Below, piece after piece: positions 35,459-45,748 of a DNA stretch of 64,000 nucleotides (within the stretch, counting starts at the first letter, position 1; each line of letters starts with the position of its first letter). This DNA comes from Clostridiaceae bacterium (GTDB lineage Bacteria; Bacillota; Clostridia; Peptostreptococcales; Natronincolaceae): the NCBI GenBank assembly GCA_020832135.1, contig JAFIFG010000128.1, positions 1 to 64,000 on the forward strand, in the 5' to 3' direction. Position numbers and translations under genes: made by a program. The notes under the pieces are model-generated. The model was not told the origin of the DNA and did no database searches. It was given only the letters and a program-made list of their open reading frames with translations.

Positions 35459-36343
35459 ATGAAATTAGAGATCATATATGAAAAGGATCAAGTGGTAATA
35501 AAGAATATGGACAGCTTTGAACCAAAACATATTTTTGAATGTGGTCAATGTTTTCGTTGGGATAGAGAGGAAGATCACAGCTATACTGGAATAGCCTATG
35601 GTAGGGTGTTGAATGTAAGTAAAAGAGGTAGCGATATTATCTTTAAAAATACAAATAAAAAGGATTTTCAAGAGCTATGGTATCACTATTTTGACTTAGA
35701 TACCAACTACAATGTAATAAAAGAAAAACTAAGTCATAATGACCCCATTATGAAAAAGGCGATAGAGTTTGGAGCGGGTATACGGATATTAAAGCAACAA
35801 CCATGGGAAACTTTAATATCCTTTATCATCTCTTCTAACAACAATATACCAAGGATTAAAAAAGCCATTGAACTTTTATGTGAAGGATATGGTGAATATT
35901 TAGGGGTGTTTCTTGGAAAGAAGAGGTATAGTTTTCCTTCACCCGAGACAGTAGCTAAACGAAGTATAGAAGAAATTAAAGCCTGTAATACAGGATATAG
36001 AGCTCCATATATTATAAAAACAGCTGAATCAGTGGCATCAAACCCAGAAGCTTTTCAAAAGCTATATAAATTCAATACAGAGGATTGCCAAAGGCAATTG
36101 TTAACCTTTAGCGGTGTGGGACCAAAGGTTGCTCACTGCATTTTATTTTTTTGCATGGGAAAAATGGATGCTTTTCCAGTGGATGTATGGGTTAAAAGGA
36201 TCATGGAATATCTTTATTTCAAAGAAGATACTCCGTCCAAAGTAATACAACAATTTGCTAGAGATAAGTATGGAGGACATGCGGGGTTTGCTCAACAGTA
36301 TTTATTTTACTATGCAAGAGAACTAGGGATCGGTAAAAATTAA
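35459..36343 (+). CDS. 8-oxoguanine DNA glycosylase/AP lyase, Ogg1 type
   Basis: The 294-residue HhH-GPD glycosylase contains FECGQCFRW near the N-terminus (the OGG N-domain) and a helix-hairpin-helix with catalytic Lys223 (GVGPKVAHC) and Asp242 (VDVWVKR). It removes 8-oxoguanine and nicks the strand. The start at 35459 is preferred because GGTGG lies six bases upstream; an ATG at 35447 is possible. It is a bacterial Ogg1-like enzyme rather than MutM. Confidence 0.85.
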   Translation: MKLEIIYEKDQVVIKNMDSFEPKHIFECGQCFRWDREEDHSYTGIAYGRVLNVSKRGSDIIFKNTNKKDFQELWYHYFDLDTNYNVIKEKLSHNDPIMKKAIEFGAGIRILKQQPWETLISFIISSNNNIPRIKKAIELLCEGYGEYLGVFLGKKRYSFPSPETVAKRSIEEIKACNTGYRAPYIIKTAESVASNPEAFQKLYKFNTEDCQRQLLTFSGVGPKVAHCILFFCMGKMDAFPVDVWVKRIMEYLYFKEDTPSKVIQQFARDKYGGHAGFAQQYLFYYARELGIGKN

Positions 36344-36366
36344 AAAAAGTAAGAGGGGGACAAAGA

Positions 36367-37080
36367 ATGTTAGGGACGATTGTAAATACAATAGCCATTG
36401 TTGTTGGTGGGTTGTTGGGAGTGTTGCTTAGAAAAGGCCTTCCCGATAACTATAAAAACACCATTATGCAGGGGCTTGCCCTTAGTGTGTTGGTTATTGG
36501 TTTGATGGGGGCATTCAAAAGTCAAAATATTTTAATTGTTATTTGCAGTATTGTCATCGGAAGTATTATAGGAGAAATGTTACAGATAGAAAATAGATTA
36601 AACAATCTAGGAAAGTGGTTGGAGAATAAAGTGAGCAATGGAAGTGATGAAAGTAATAAAGCGGGGACTTCTGTGGCTAAGGGCTTCGTTACAGCAAGCC
36701 TTATTTATTGTGTAGGGGCTATGGCTATAGTAGGAGCTCTGGAGAGTGGTTTAACGGGTAATCATGAAACATTATATGCAAAATCTGTTATTGATGGTGT
36801 TTCAGCTATTATTTTCGCCTCTACTTTAGGCATAGGTGTAATTTTTTCTTCTGTTGCTGTATTTATCTATCAAGGGTTTATAACCATAACAGCAGGAGCT
36901 ATGAGTCATCTTCTAGTAGACAGTGTAGTATTAGAAATGTCGGCGGTAGGTGGGCTGCTGATTATGGGAATATCCCTTAATGTTCTGGAAATTAAAAAAA
37001 TACCTGTAGGCAACATGCTACCGGCTATTTTTATGCCTATATTATATCAACTGTTTCTAACTATAAGCGGAATTATCTAG
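36367..37080 (+). CDS. DUF554-family membrane protein
   Basis: A 237-residue protein with about seven membrane segments, starting MLGTIVNTIAIVVGGLLG, a family opening that I recognise as DUF554 (YdfK/YqgA-like). Function is unknown for the family. Ribosome site GAGGGGG. It starts 23 bases after the glycosylase and could be the last gene of the ypeB transcript. No clear terminator follows it. Confidence 0.85.
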   Translation: MLGTIVNTIAIVVGGLLGVLLRKGLPDNYKNTIMQGLALSVLVIGLMGAFKSQNILIVICSIVIGSIIGEMLQIENRLNNLGKWLENKVSNGSDESNKAGTSVAKGFVTASLIYCVGAMAIVGALESGLTGNHETLYAKSVIDGVSAIIFASTLGIGVIFSSVAVFIYQGFITITAGAMSHLLVDSVVLEMSAVGGLLIMGISLNVLEIKKIPVGNMLPAIFMPILYQLFLTISGII

Positions 37081-37118
37081 GATGCAATATAAAATTTTAA
37101 GAAAAACCATGAGAAAGT

Positions 37119-37208
37119 TTGAAAAACAAAGAGAACTGGGTATAATATTGAATAACTGGTTATAATAGGAAATGTCGGCATTTGCATCAGGAAAATCTTT
37201 TATATAAT
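37119..37208 (+). promoter_or_regulatory. Two candidate SigA promoters of groESL
   Basis: TTGAAA (37119-37124), 16 bases, TATAAT (37141-37146) is the better one. TTTGCA (37181-37186), 16 bases, TATAAT (37203-37208) is nearer and would place CIRCE at about +7 to +33, the usual arrangement. Confidence 0.6.
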
Positions 37209-37221
37209 ATTATAATTGTGA

Positions 37222-37248
37222 TTAGCACTCATTGACAGTGAGTGCTAA
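37222..37248. promoter_or_regulatory. CIRCE operator (HrcA-binding site)
   Basis: A perfect TTAGCACTC-N9-GAGTGCTAA. HrcA binds here and represses groESL until heat or misfolded protein draws off GroEL. The hrcA gene is not in the window. Confidence 0.98.
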
Positions 37249-37306
37249 CAATAAGATGGGCAAAATAATTAAAAAATAAAAACAATAGGTTAGGGAGGTT
37301 TAAAAC

Positions 37307-37591
37307 ATGAACATTAAACCATTGGGCGACAGAGTTGTTATTAAAAAATTAGAAGCCGAGGAAAAAACAAAAAGTGGTATTGTATTACCAGGAACTGCTA
37401 AGGAGCAACCTCAAATGGCAGAAGTAGTAGCTGTAGGTCCAGGAGGAGTAGTGGAAGGTAAAGAGATCGTTATGGAAGTAAAGATAGGCGATCGAGTAAT
37501 CTTTTCAAAATATGCTGGAACTGAAGTGAAATTCGATGGTGAAGAATACACAATCTTAAGACAAAATGATATTTTAGCTATCGTAGAGTAA
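37307..37591 (+). CDS. groES: Co-chaperonin GroES
   Basis: The 94-residue lid of the chaperonin has the classic opening [16 protein letters not shown], a mobile loop with the SGIVLPG segment (about 23-29) and the C-terminal ILAIVE. Ribosome site GGGAGG. It is transcribed with groEL under CIRCE control. Confidence 0.98.
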   Translation: MNIKPLGDRVVIKKLEAEEKTKSGIVLPGTAKEQPQMAEVVAVGPGGVVEGKEIVMEVKIGDRVIFSKYAGTEVKFDGEEYTILRQNDILAIVE

Positions 37592-37606
37592 GGAAAAAAT
37601 ACATAA

Positions 37607-39268
<1,662 letters not shown>

Positions 39269-39280
39269 TTAAAGTTTAGT

Positions 39281-39312
39281 AAAAGACAGATGCATAGGCA
39301 TCTGTCTTTTCT
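39281..39312 (+). terminator. Terminator of groESL
   Basis: A 13-bp stem (39281-39293 with 39298-39310) with a 4-base loop and a T-run in the 3' arm. Confidence 0.9.
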
Positions 39313-39385
39313 ATTAGATCTTCAAAAGAAAGATTGCTCTATTATTCAAGTATAGAAAATTTTAAATTATTTTTAAAAAAAAAGG

Positions 39386-39414
39386 TTGATAATTTTCAGA
39401 AGATTTGTTATACT
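39386..39414 (+). promoter_or_regulatory. SigA promoter of the candidate ncRNA
   Basis: TTGATA (39386-39391), 17 bases, TATACT (39409-39414). The expected transcript start near 39421 coincides with the first base of a stable hairpin. No start codon with a ribosome site follows before the terminator at 39735. Confidence 0.8.
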
Positions 39415-39420
39415 ATGTTT

Positions 39421-39783
39421 AAGGAAGTAGAAACTTCCTCAGAATCCTTTCTTAAGCTAGATCCTATAGAACATGATTACGAAGTGTCGTGAGAATTAAG
39501 TGTAAGTGTAAGTGTAGTGTTTAGTTGAAAGATTCTATTATGATAAGTAAAATGTAAGATGCAAAAAAGTAAAAAGCGTCTACCGTTGTTGAGTTAGTTA
39601 GTAGGAGATGACTTTAAAATTTTAAAGAAGTATAGAATGTAAATTTGTTTCATGAAAGTGTAGGGTAAAATGGAAGATGGTTAGTATAGAAGCAATGAAT
39701 TTAAAGGGTCTACTTAAGAGGGATTCTAATAATAAATAAATCAAGTATTCATTCAAACGAATACTTGATTTATTTGTTTTTTG
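39421..39783 (+). ncRNA. Candidate structured non-coding RNA, unrecognised family
   Basis: The transcript bounded by promoter and terminator is about 360 bases and has no ORF longer than a few codons. It opens with a hairpin (AGGAAGT-AGAA-ACTTCCT, 39422-39439). A long-range closing helix of about 22 bp follows: 39441-39447 with 39721-39727, two pairs at 39449-39450 with 39719-39720, 39451-39456 with 39713-39718, and 39458-39464 with 39706-39712, interrupted only by single-base bulges. Inside lie ATTCTAT/ATAGAAT (39532-39538 with 39632-39638), an AGATGC/GCGTCT hairpin (39557-39562 with 39576-39581) and three tandem TAAGTG hexamers (39497-39514). It lacks the hallmark sequences of tmRNA, RNase P RNA, SRP RNA and T-box leaders. 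Confidence 0.75.
39735..39783. terminator. Terminator of the candidate ncRNA and of the coat-protein genes
   Basis: ATAAATCAAGTATTC (39736-39750) pairs with GAATACTTGATTTAT (39759-39773) around an 8-base loop, then a T-rich run to 39782. The minus-strand coat gene ends five bases beyond it, so it can serve both directions. Confidence 0.88.
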
Positions 39784-39787
39784 TTAC

Positions 39788-40072
39788 TTACTGCAAGTCA
39801 TTTTTCATTTGATTAAACTTGGTTTGTGCACTTTGTACATCTTGAGCTTGAGCTTGTTTTGTTTGATACCAACCTCTTTGTTGCATTGCATTAAATATAT
39901 CATACTGAATTTGTTGACTATCATTTAAACAAGTGGTTAAATGTTGTCTTAAATTTTGGCAAGATGCCTCTGTAATCCCTACATTATAAGCTGAGGTCAC
40001 TTGTTTCTCAGAAGCTAATAAATCATTCATCAATTCCTTCTCTGTAAAACTAGCCTGATGATTTGTATTCAT
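39788..40072 (-). CDS. CotF-family spore coat protein
   Basis: A 94-residue, Gln/Asn-rich helical protein of the coat F family: the FTEKELMNDLLASEKQVTSAYNVGITEAS region (about 9-37) and RQHLTTCLNDSQQIQYDIFNAMQQRGWY are typical. It should form part of the spore coat. AGGAGG lies just before its ATG. It follows a second small coat-like gene by 26 bases in the same direction, a two-gene operon. Confidence 0.88.
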   Translation of the reverse strand: MNTNHQASFTEKELMNDLLASEKQVTSAYNVGITEASCQNLRQHLTTCLNDSQQIQYDIFNAMQQRGWYQTKQAQAQDVQSAQTKFNQMKNDLQ

Positions 40073-40098
40073 AAAAAAACCTCCTAAATGTATTTTTA

Positions 40099-40323
40099 TT
40101 ATTGATGTGAGTTTAAATAGTTTAATAATTCATTATAATGTTGCTTATGCTTTTGACTTGCTTGTTGACACAAATTTTTAAGCTCAGTATCAGTACAATA
40201 ATTGGCATAGGTAGTAAACTTTTTGTTCATTAAAGCCTCGTAGCCTAACTGATCTTCTAGAATTTTCAAATTGTTGGAATCCAGTTTGGGTGCTGTTTGA
40301 TTGTTCATATTATTTACATTCAT
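40099..40323 (-). CDS. Small CotF-related spore protein
   Basis: A 74-residue protein with an Asn/Met-rich start and a helical body (ILEDQLGYEALMNKKFTTYANYCTDTELKNLCQQASQKHKQHYNELLNYL) that resembles half of a CotF-type four-helix unit. GGGAGG precedes the ATG. Operon position next to a CotF gene supports a spore-coat role. It has two Cys residues. Confidence 0.75.
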   Translation of the reverse strand: MNVNNMNNQTAPKLDSNNLKILEDQLGYEALMNKKFTTYANYCTDTELKNLCQQASQKHKQHYNELLNYLNSHQ

Positions 40324-40587
40324 GTCTTAAAAACCTCCCTAAAATAATTTTGAGATTTATCTTTTTTGAGTTATGAATCATTTTATCTCTATACTATTAT
40401 TTGATAAAATTCAAAAGATATAGGTTGTAAAAAAAGACAGATATGTACAAAATTATAAGAATAGATTTATTTGGAAATTATATAGTAAAAGATACAAAAA
40501 ATAGAAAAATTAAAACTTTTCATGTATAATGATAATTAAACAACTAAGTAAGAGTAAAGCTCAAGAAAAGAGTTGAGGAGGGTTTAG
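40324..40587. other. Divergent intergenic region, coat genes and aldo/keto reductase
   Basis: This contains the ribosome site of the minus-strand coat gene at its left end and a TATAAT (40525-40530) with a weak TAGAAA -35 (40502-40507) for the reductase. A mother-cell sigma promoter for the coat genes is expected, but I cannot point to a convincing one. Confidence 0.45.
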
Positions 40588-41679
40588 ATGATTTATAGGG
40601 ATTATGGCAAAACAGGAAAAAAAGTATCAACAATTGGTTTTGGTGGTATGAGATTTGGTAAAGATGAAGATTATGCAGCTGAGGTAGTTCGTAGAGCCAA
40701 TGAACTGGGAATCAATTATTTTGATACCGCTCCCTTTTATTGTAATGATCGTAGTGAGGAAATTTTTGGCAAAGCATTTAAGAATATGCCTGGAGAATTT
40801 TATGTATCAACAAAAAGTATGGTAAATAAAGAACCAGATGCTGATTCCGTAAGGAGAAGATTGGAAAAATCTTTAAAGAGAATAGGTGTAGATAAAATAA
40901 ATTTCTTTCATATGTGGTGTATTATGGATTTAGAACAGTATAAAAAAGTAATGGCTCCTGGAGGCCCTTATGAAGGTGCTTTGAAGGCAAAGCAAGAAGG
41001 ATTAATAGAACATCTTGTTTTCTCCACTCACTGTAAGGGAGAAGATATAAGAACTATTATTGAAGATGATGTTTTTGAGGGTGTATTATTGGGTTATAAT
41101 GTAATGAATCATCCCTATCGTCAAGAAGGGATAAAAGCGGCTATGGAGCACAATATAGGTGTTGTTACAATGAATCCCTTAGGTGGGGGGTTAATACCAC
41201 AGCATAAAGAATACTTTGAGTTCATCAAACAATGGGATGATGAAACAGTAAGCCAAGCAGCACTTAGATTTAATGCAGCTCAAGAAGGAATTACAGTATC
41301 CTTAGCTGGTATGGGATCTTTAGAGGAAGTGGAAGAAAATATAAACACATTGAAGCACCCTATTGCTTTCTCGGAGGAGAAGTTACAGGAAATAAAGAAA
41401 AAAATTATAAATGATATGGATTCTTTATGTACAACTTGTAGTTATTGTACAAAATGTCCTAAGAAAATACATATTCCTCATTATCTAGAGGCATATAATT
41501 TGATGATTTTGAAGGATGAAGCAACGATGAAAAAACATATAGATTGGTTAAAACAGGAAGGTAGAATAAAAGAAGAGAGTCCTTCACCAGATGAATGTAT
41601 TGCCTGTGGTGTCTGTGAAGAACTTTGCACACAAAAACTTCCTATTATACAGAGGTTAAAGGAAATAGCTGAAGCATAA
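40588..41679 (+). CDS. Aldo/keto reductase with C-terminal ferredoxin-like domain
   Basis: The 363-residue protein has an aldo/keto reductase barrel (1 to about 265), with the catalytic Asp-Tyr region NYFDTAPFY (about 48-56), the Lys in STKSM and the His in FFHMW. A C-terminal 4Fe-4S region follows: CTTCSYCTKCP (about 279-289) and CIACGVCEELC (about 334-344). This AKR-ferredoxin architecture is common in Clostridia; the substrate is unknown. Ribosome site GAGGAGGG. Monocistronic, perhaps with the zinc-ribbon gene that follows. Confidence 0.9.
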   Translation: MIYRDYGKTGKKVSTIGFGGMRFGKDEDYAAEVVRRANELGINYFDTAPFYCNDRSEEIFGKAFKNMPGEFYVSTKSMVNKEPDADSVRRRLEKSLKRIGVDKINFFHMWCIMDLEQYKKVMAPGGPYEGALKAKQEGLIEHLVFSTHCKGEDIRTIIEDDVFEGVLLGYNVMNHPYRQEGIKAAMEHNIGVVTMNPLGGGLIPQHKEYFEFIKQWDDETVSQAALRFNAAQEGITVSLAGMGSLEEVEENINTLKHPIAFSEEKLQEIKKKIINDMDSLCTTCSYCTKCPKKIHIPHYLEAYNLMILKDEATMKKHIDWLKQEGRIKEESPSPDECIACGVCEELCTQKLPIIQRLKEIAEA

Positions 41680-41753
41680 CTAGGTTAATATAAAGAATGT
41701 AAAATCAATGATGGAGTTTAACGAAGTCTTACTTATTAGAAAGAAGGAATTAT

Positions 41754-41957
41754 ATGAATAAAAAAGCCAATAAGGTAACAATAGTAGGGAAAGATTTAAT
41801 ATGCCCTGTTTGTGATCATGATGAGTTTTGGACTAGAGAAACCCTAATGAATACTTCAGGTGCTACTTTTCTTGGTTTTGACTGGGCTAATAAAGCTGCT
41901 ACTAATTATGTATGCAATGTCTGTGGCTATGTATACTGGTTTCTAAATAAGCAATAA
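41754..41957 (+). CDS. Small zinc-ribbon protein
   Basis: A 67-residue protein with CPVC (residues 17-20) and CNVC (about 54-57) pairs for one zinc, and aromatic-rich sequence between them (FLGFDWANKAATNYVC). It fits short nucleic-acid-binding ribbons found throughout Firmicutes. A GAAGGA ribosome site precedes the ATG. Function unknown. Confidence 0.75.
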   Translation: MNKKANKVTIVGKDLICPVCDHDEFWTRETLMNTSGATFLGFDWANKAATNYVCNVCGYVYWFLNKQ

Positions 41958-41964
41958 ATGTCTC

Positions 41965-42028
41965 TTGACAACAGTCGACATATTTGATAACTTATATTTA
42001 ATCTTATTTTAACAAGTAAATAGACATA
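41965..42028 (+). promoter_or_regulatory. Promoter region of guaBA (only the -35 is clear)
   Basis: A perfect TTGACA lies at 41965-41970, but the sequence 17 bases on (TAACTT) is a poor -10. A second start such as TTGATA at 41984 is possible. Some promoter must lie here since the guanine aptamer begins near 42030. Confidence 0.4.
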
Positions 42029-42029
42029 T

Positions 42030-42108
42030 ACACACTCGTATAATATCGATAATATGGTTCGATAGTTTCTACCCCAAGGGAACCTCAAATTCCGGGACTA
42101 TGAGTGGA
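42030..42108 (+). ncRNA. Guanine riboswitch of guaBA
   Basis: P1 is CACTC/GAGTG (42033-42037 with 42102-42106). The core matches the purine class: TATAAT junction, P2 ATCGA/TCGAT with an L2 carrying ATATGG, the invariant TTTCTAC junction, and ACTAT with cytosine at the specificity position (42098). Cytosine there indicates guanine recognition. The P3 helix is unusual: CCC-AAG-GGAA pairs with TTCC-GGG and leaves a three-base AAG bulge. Ligand binding should favour the terminator at 42184. Confidence 0.92.
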
Positions 42109-42183
42109 GTTATTATATTTTAGCGGGGCTGTGTAGAAAAGAATCCTATGTAGTTTTGCTGAGGTTTTTATATATTTTACTTA

Positions 42184-42238
42184 AAACCCGTATAATAATT
42201 TCACTCTTTTGAGAGAGTAATTATCATACGGGTTTTTG
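42184..42238 (+). terminator. Terminator of the guaBA riboswitch platform
   Basis: AAACCCGTAT (42184-42193) pairs with ATACGGGTTT (42226-42235), extended inward by a further ten or so pairs, then T5. A G-U-rich hairpin (around 42123-42165) precedes it and may be part of the alternative fold. Confidence 0.9.
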
Positions 42239-42293
42239 TTTTTGATTTTATTATTTTAGTATATATAAATAACTACGTAAAGGAGGGCTTTAA

Positions 42294-43751
<1,458 letters not shown>

Positions 43752-43770
43752 AGGGGAAGGTGAGGATAAC

Positions 43771-45303
43771 ATGAAAAAGGAACTTATATTGATATTAGAT
43801 TTTGGTGGACAGTATAATCAATTAATTGCTAGACGAGTTAGAGAATCGAATGTATATTGTGAAGTCGTACCTTATACAATCTCTATAGAGGAAATAAAGG
43901 CAAAACAACCGACTGGAATTATTTTTACCGGTGGTCCCGCTAGTGTATACGGAGAAACTTCTCCTACATGTGACAAAGCCATATTTAAGTTGGAAGTACC
44001 AATCTTAGGTATATGCTATGGAGGTCAGCTTATGGCTCATGCATTAGGCGGAAAAGTAAATGCAGCTGTAAAAAGAGAATATGGAAAAACACCCTTAAAC
44101 TTAAATGGTGGTTCTTCCTTGTTCGAGGGAATATCACAAGATAGTATATGTTGGATGAGTCACACTGATTTTATTGAAAAAGCTCCAGAAAACTTTATAA
44201 TCACTGCTACTACAGAAGATTGTCCAGTGGCAGCTATGGAAAATAGAGATGAAAATCTATATGCAGTACAGTTTCATCCTGAAGTAGAACATACAGAAGC
44301 TGGGAAGAAAATTATAAAAAATTTCCTATACAACATTTGTGGCTGTGAAGGCACTTGGACTACAGAAAATTATATTGATGAAGAGATAAAGAGGATTGCT
44401 GCTAAGGCTAATGGCAAAAAGGTGCTTTGTGCCTTATCGGGTGGAGTAGATTCTTCCGTTGCAGCGGTACTAGTTCATAGGGCCGTAGGTGACAATTTGA
44501 CCTGTGTTTTTGTAGATCATGGTTTACTTCGTAAGGATGAAGGGGATCAAGTGGAAACACTTTTTAAAGATAAATTTAAGATGAATTTTATTCGGGTTAA
44601 TGCTAAAGAAAGATTTCTTAGTAAGTTAAAGGGTGTAGCAGATCCTGAAAAGAAGAGAAAAATTATTGGAGAAGAATTTATACGTTTATTTGAAGAGGAA
44701 GCTAATAAATTAGGAGAAATAGATTATTTAGTACAGGGAACACTGTATCCTGACATTATAGAAAGTGGTACCGAAACAGCTTCTGTTATTAAAAGTCACC
44801 ATAATGTTGGTGGATTACCTGAGGATATGCAATTCCAACTGATAGAACCCTTTAAATATTTATTTAAGGATGAAGTAAGGGCTGTAGGCTTAGAATTAGG
44901 AGTTCCAGAGGAAGTTGTTTGGAGACAACCCTTTCCAGGGCCTGGTTTAGCTGTAAGGGTATTGGGAGAAATTACAGAAGAGAAACTGAAGATTGTGGCG
45001 GAAGCAGATGCTATTGTGCGTGAAGAAATTAAAAAAGCTGGAATGGAAAGAGAAATATGGCAGTACTTTGCTGTACTACCCAATATTAAAAGTGTTGGTG
45101 TTATGGGGGATGAAAGAACTTATGCCCATACTATTGGTATAAGAGCCATAACCAGCTCCGATGCCATGACAGCTGATTGGGCTAGAATTCCCCATGATGT
45201 ATTGGAGAGGATGTCCAATAGAATTGTAAATGAAGTAGAGAATGTTAATAGAATTGTCTACGATATTACCTCTAAGCCACCATCTACGGTGGAGTGGGAA
45301 TAA
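43771..45303 (+). CDS. guaA: GMP synthase (glutamine-hydrolysing) GuaA
   Basis: A 510-residue fused enzyme. The class I amidotransferase has the nucleophile in [15 protein letters not shown] (about 73-87) and the FHPEVEHTE His-Glu pair (about 168-176). The ATP-pyrophosphatase P-loop is LSGGVDSSV (about 223-231), and the C-terminal dimerisation domain ends in KPPSTVEWE. It converts XMP to GMP. Second gene of the guaBA operon. Confidence 0.98.
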   Translation: MKKELILILDFGGQYNQLIARRVRESNVYCEVVPYTISIEEIKAKQPTGIIFTGGPASVYGETSPTCDKAIFKLEVPILGICYGGQLMAHALGGKVNAAVKREYGKTPLNLNGGSSLFEGISQDSICWMSHTDFIEKAPENFIITATTEDCPVAAMENRDENLYAVQFHPEVEHTEAGKKIIKNFLYNICGCEGTWTTENYIDEEIKRIAAKANGKKVLCALSGGVDSSVAAVLVHRAVGDNLTCVFVDHGLLRKDEGDQVETLFKDKFKMNFIRVNAKERFLSKLKGVADPEKKRKIIGEEFIRLFEEEANKLGEIDYLVQGTLYPDIIESGTETASVIKSHHNVGGLPEDMQFQLIEPFKYLFKDEVRAVGLELGVPEEVVWRQPFPGPGLAVRVLGEITEEKLKIVAEADAIVREEIKKAGMEREIWQYFAVLPNIKSVGVMGDERTYAHTIGIRAITSSDAMTADWARIPHDVLERMSNRIVNEVENVNRIVYDITSKPPSTVEWE

Positions 45304-45330
45304 ACGAATTTAAAATTATAAAAATTACAT

Positions 45331-45356
45331 TTAAGTTCGAATATTATAGAACTTAA
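45331..45356 (+). terminator. Inverted repeat after guaA, weak terminator candidate
   Basis: TTAAGTTC (45331-45338) pairs with GAACTTAA (45349-45356) around a 10-base loop. No T-run follows. Confidence 0.35.
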
Positions 45357-45390
45357 TTAAAAAATATATAAAAATAATTCGGAAAAACTA

Positions 45391-45419
45391 TTGACCTTTA
45401 ACTAACTGTTTGTTATTAT
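45391..45419 (+). promoter_or_regulatory. SigA promoter of the tandem riboswitch and purine permease
   Basis: TTGACC (45391-45396), 17 bases, TATTAT (45414-45419), placing the start near 45426, about 30 bases before the first aptamer. Confidence 0.8.
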
Positions 45420-45454
45420 AAAAGAGAAGTTAAGACACGGATATTTGACAACTT

Positions 45455-45526
45455 AAGACTCATATAATGTCGATAATAGGGTTCGACAGTTTCTAGAGGA
45501 TCACCAAGAATGATTCTACTATGAGT
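45455..45526 (+). ncRNA. Guanine riboswitch aptamer (first of tandem)
   Basis: P1 ACTCAT/ATGAGT (45458-45463 with 45521-45526), the TATAAT junction, P2 GTCGA/TCGAC, the TTTCTA junction and an ACTAT segment with cytosine at the specificity position (45519) identify the guanine class. L2 and L3 keep the GG and CC used in the loop-loop contact, though L3 (CCAAGAA) differs from the usual CCGTAAA. It abuts a second aptamer of a different class. Confidence 0.88.
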
Positions 45527-45622
45527 GAAAGTGTACCTAGGATTCCCTTCTGTAAAGAAGCAGGTCCAAGTGGTACAGGCATTGATTCAATGTCACACCG
45601 ATGGGATAAAAGTCCGGGCGTG
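45527..45622 (+). ncRNA. PRPP riboswitch aptamer (ykkC subtype 2b, second of tandem)
   Basis: Directly after the guanine aptamer come ykkC-class blocks in the right order: GAAAGTGTACCTAGGATTCC, a CTTCT/AGAAG hairpin, CAGGTCCAAGTGG, TACAGGC, a variable CATTG/CAATG hairpin, CACACCG and GGGATAAAAGTCCGGG. GTACC (45533-45537) pairs with GGTAC (45572-45576). This is the PRPP-type variant, known to occur in tandem with guanine aptamers before purine genes. Its 3' block overlaps the 5' arm of the terminator at 45609, so PRPP binding should block termination. Confidence 0.85.
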
Positions 45623-45666
45623 TAAATTTCACTTTATGAAATTTAACACCTGGACTTTATTTTGTT
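45609..45666 (+). terminator. Shared terminator of the guanine-PRPP riboswitch
   Basis: AAAGTCCGGG (45609-45618) pairs with CCTGGACTTT (45649-45658) and an inner AT-rich stem, followed by a T-rich run. The left arm is the last conserved block of the PRPP aptamer. Confidence 0.9.
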
Positions 45667-45748
45667 ATTAAACTAAAAATAAAAGAATATTTTTAGGGAA
45701 CAATAAAGTAGGTAAACAATCTACTTTTATTGAAAGGGAGGAGACATC

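Noticed and set aside
39421-39783. tmRNA, RNase P RNA, SRP RNA or 6S RNA as identity of the ncRNA candidate
   Set aside because: No tmRNA tag or CCA-ending tRNA-like part, none of the invariant RNase P blocks, no SRP domain IV GGAAGCAG loop, and the size and inner structure do not fit 6S RNA.
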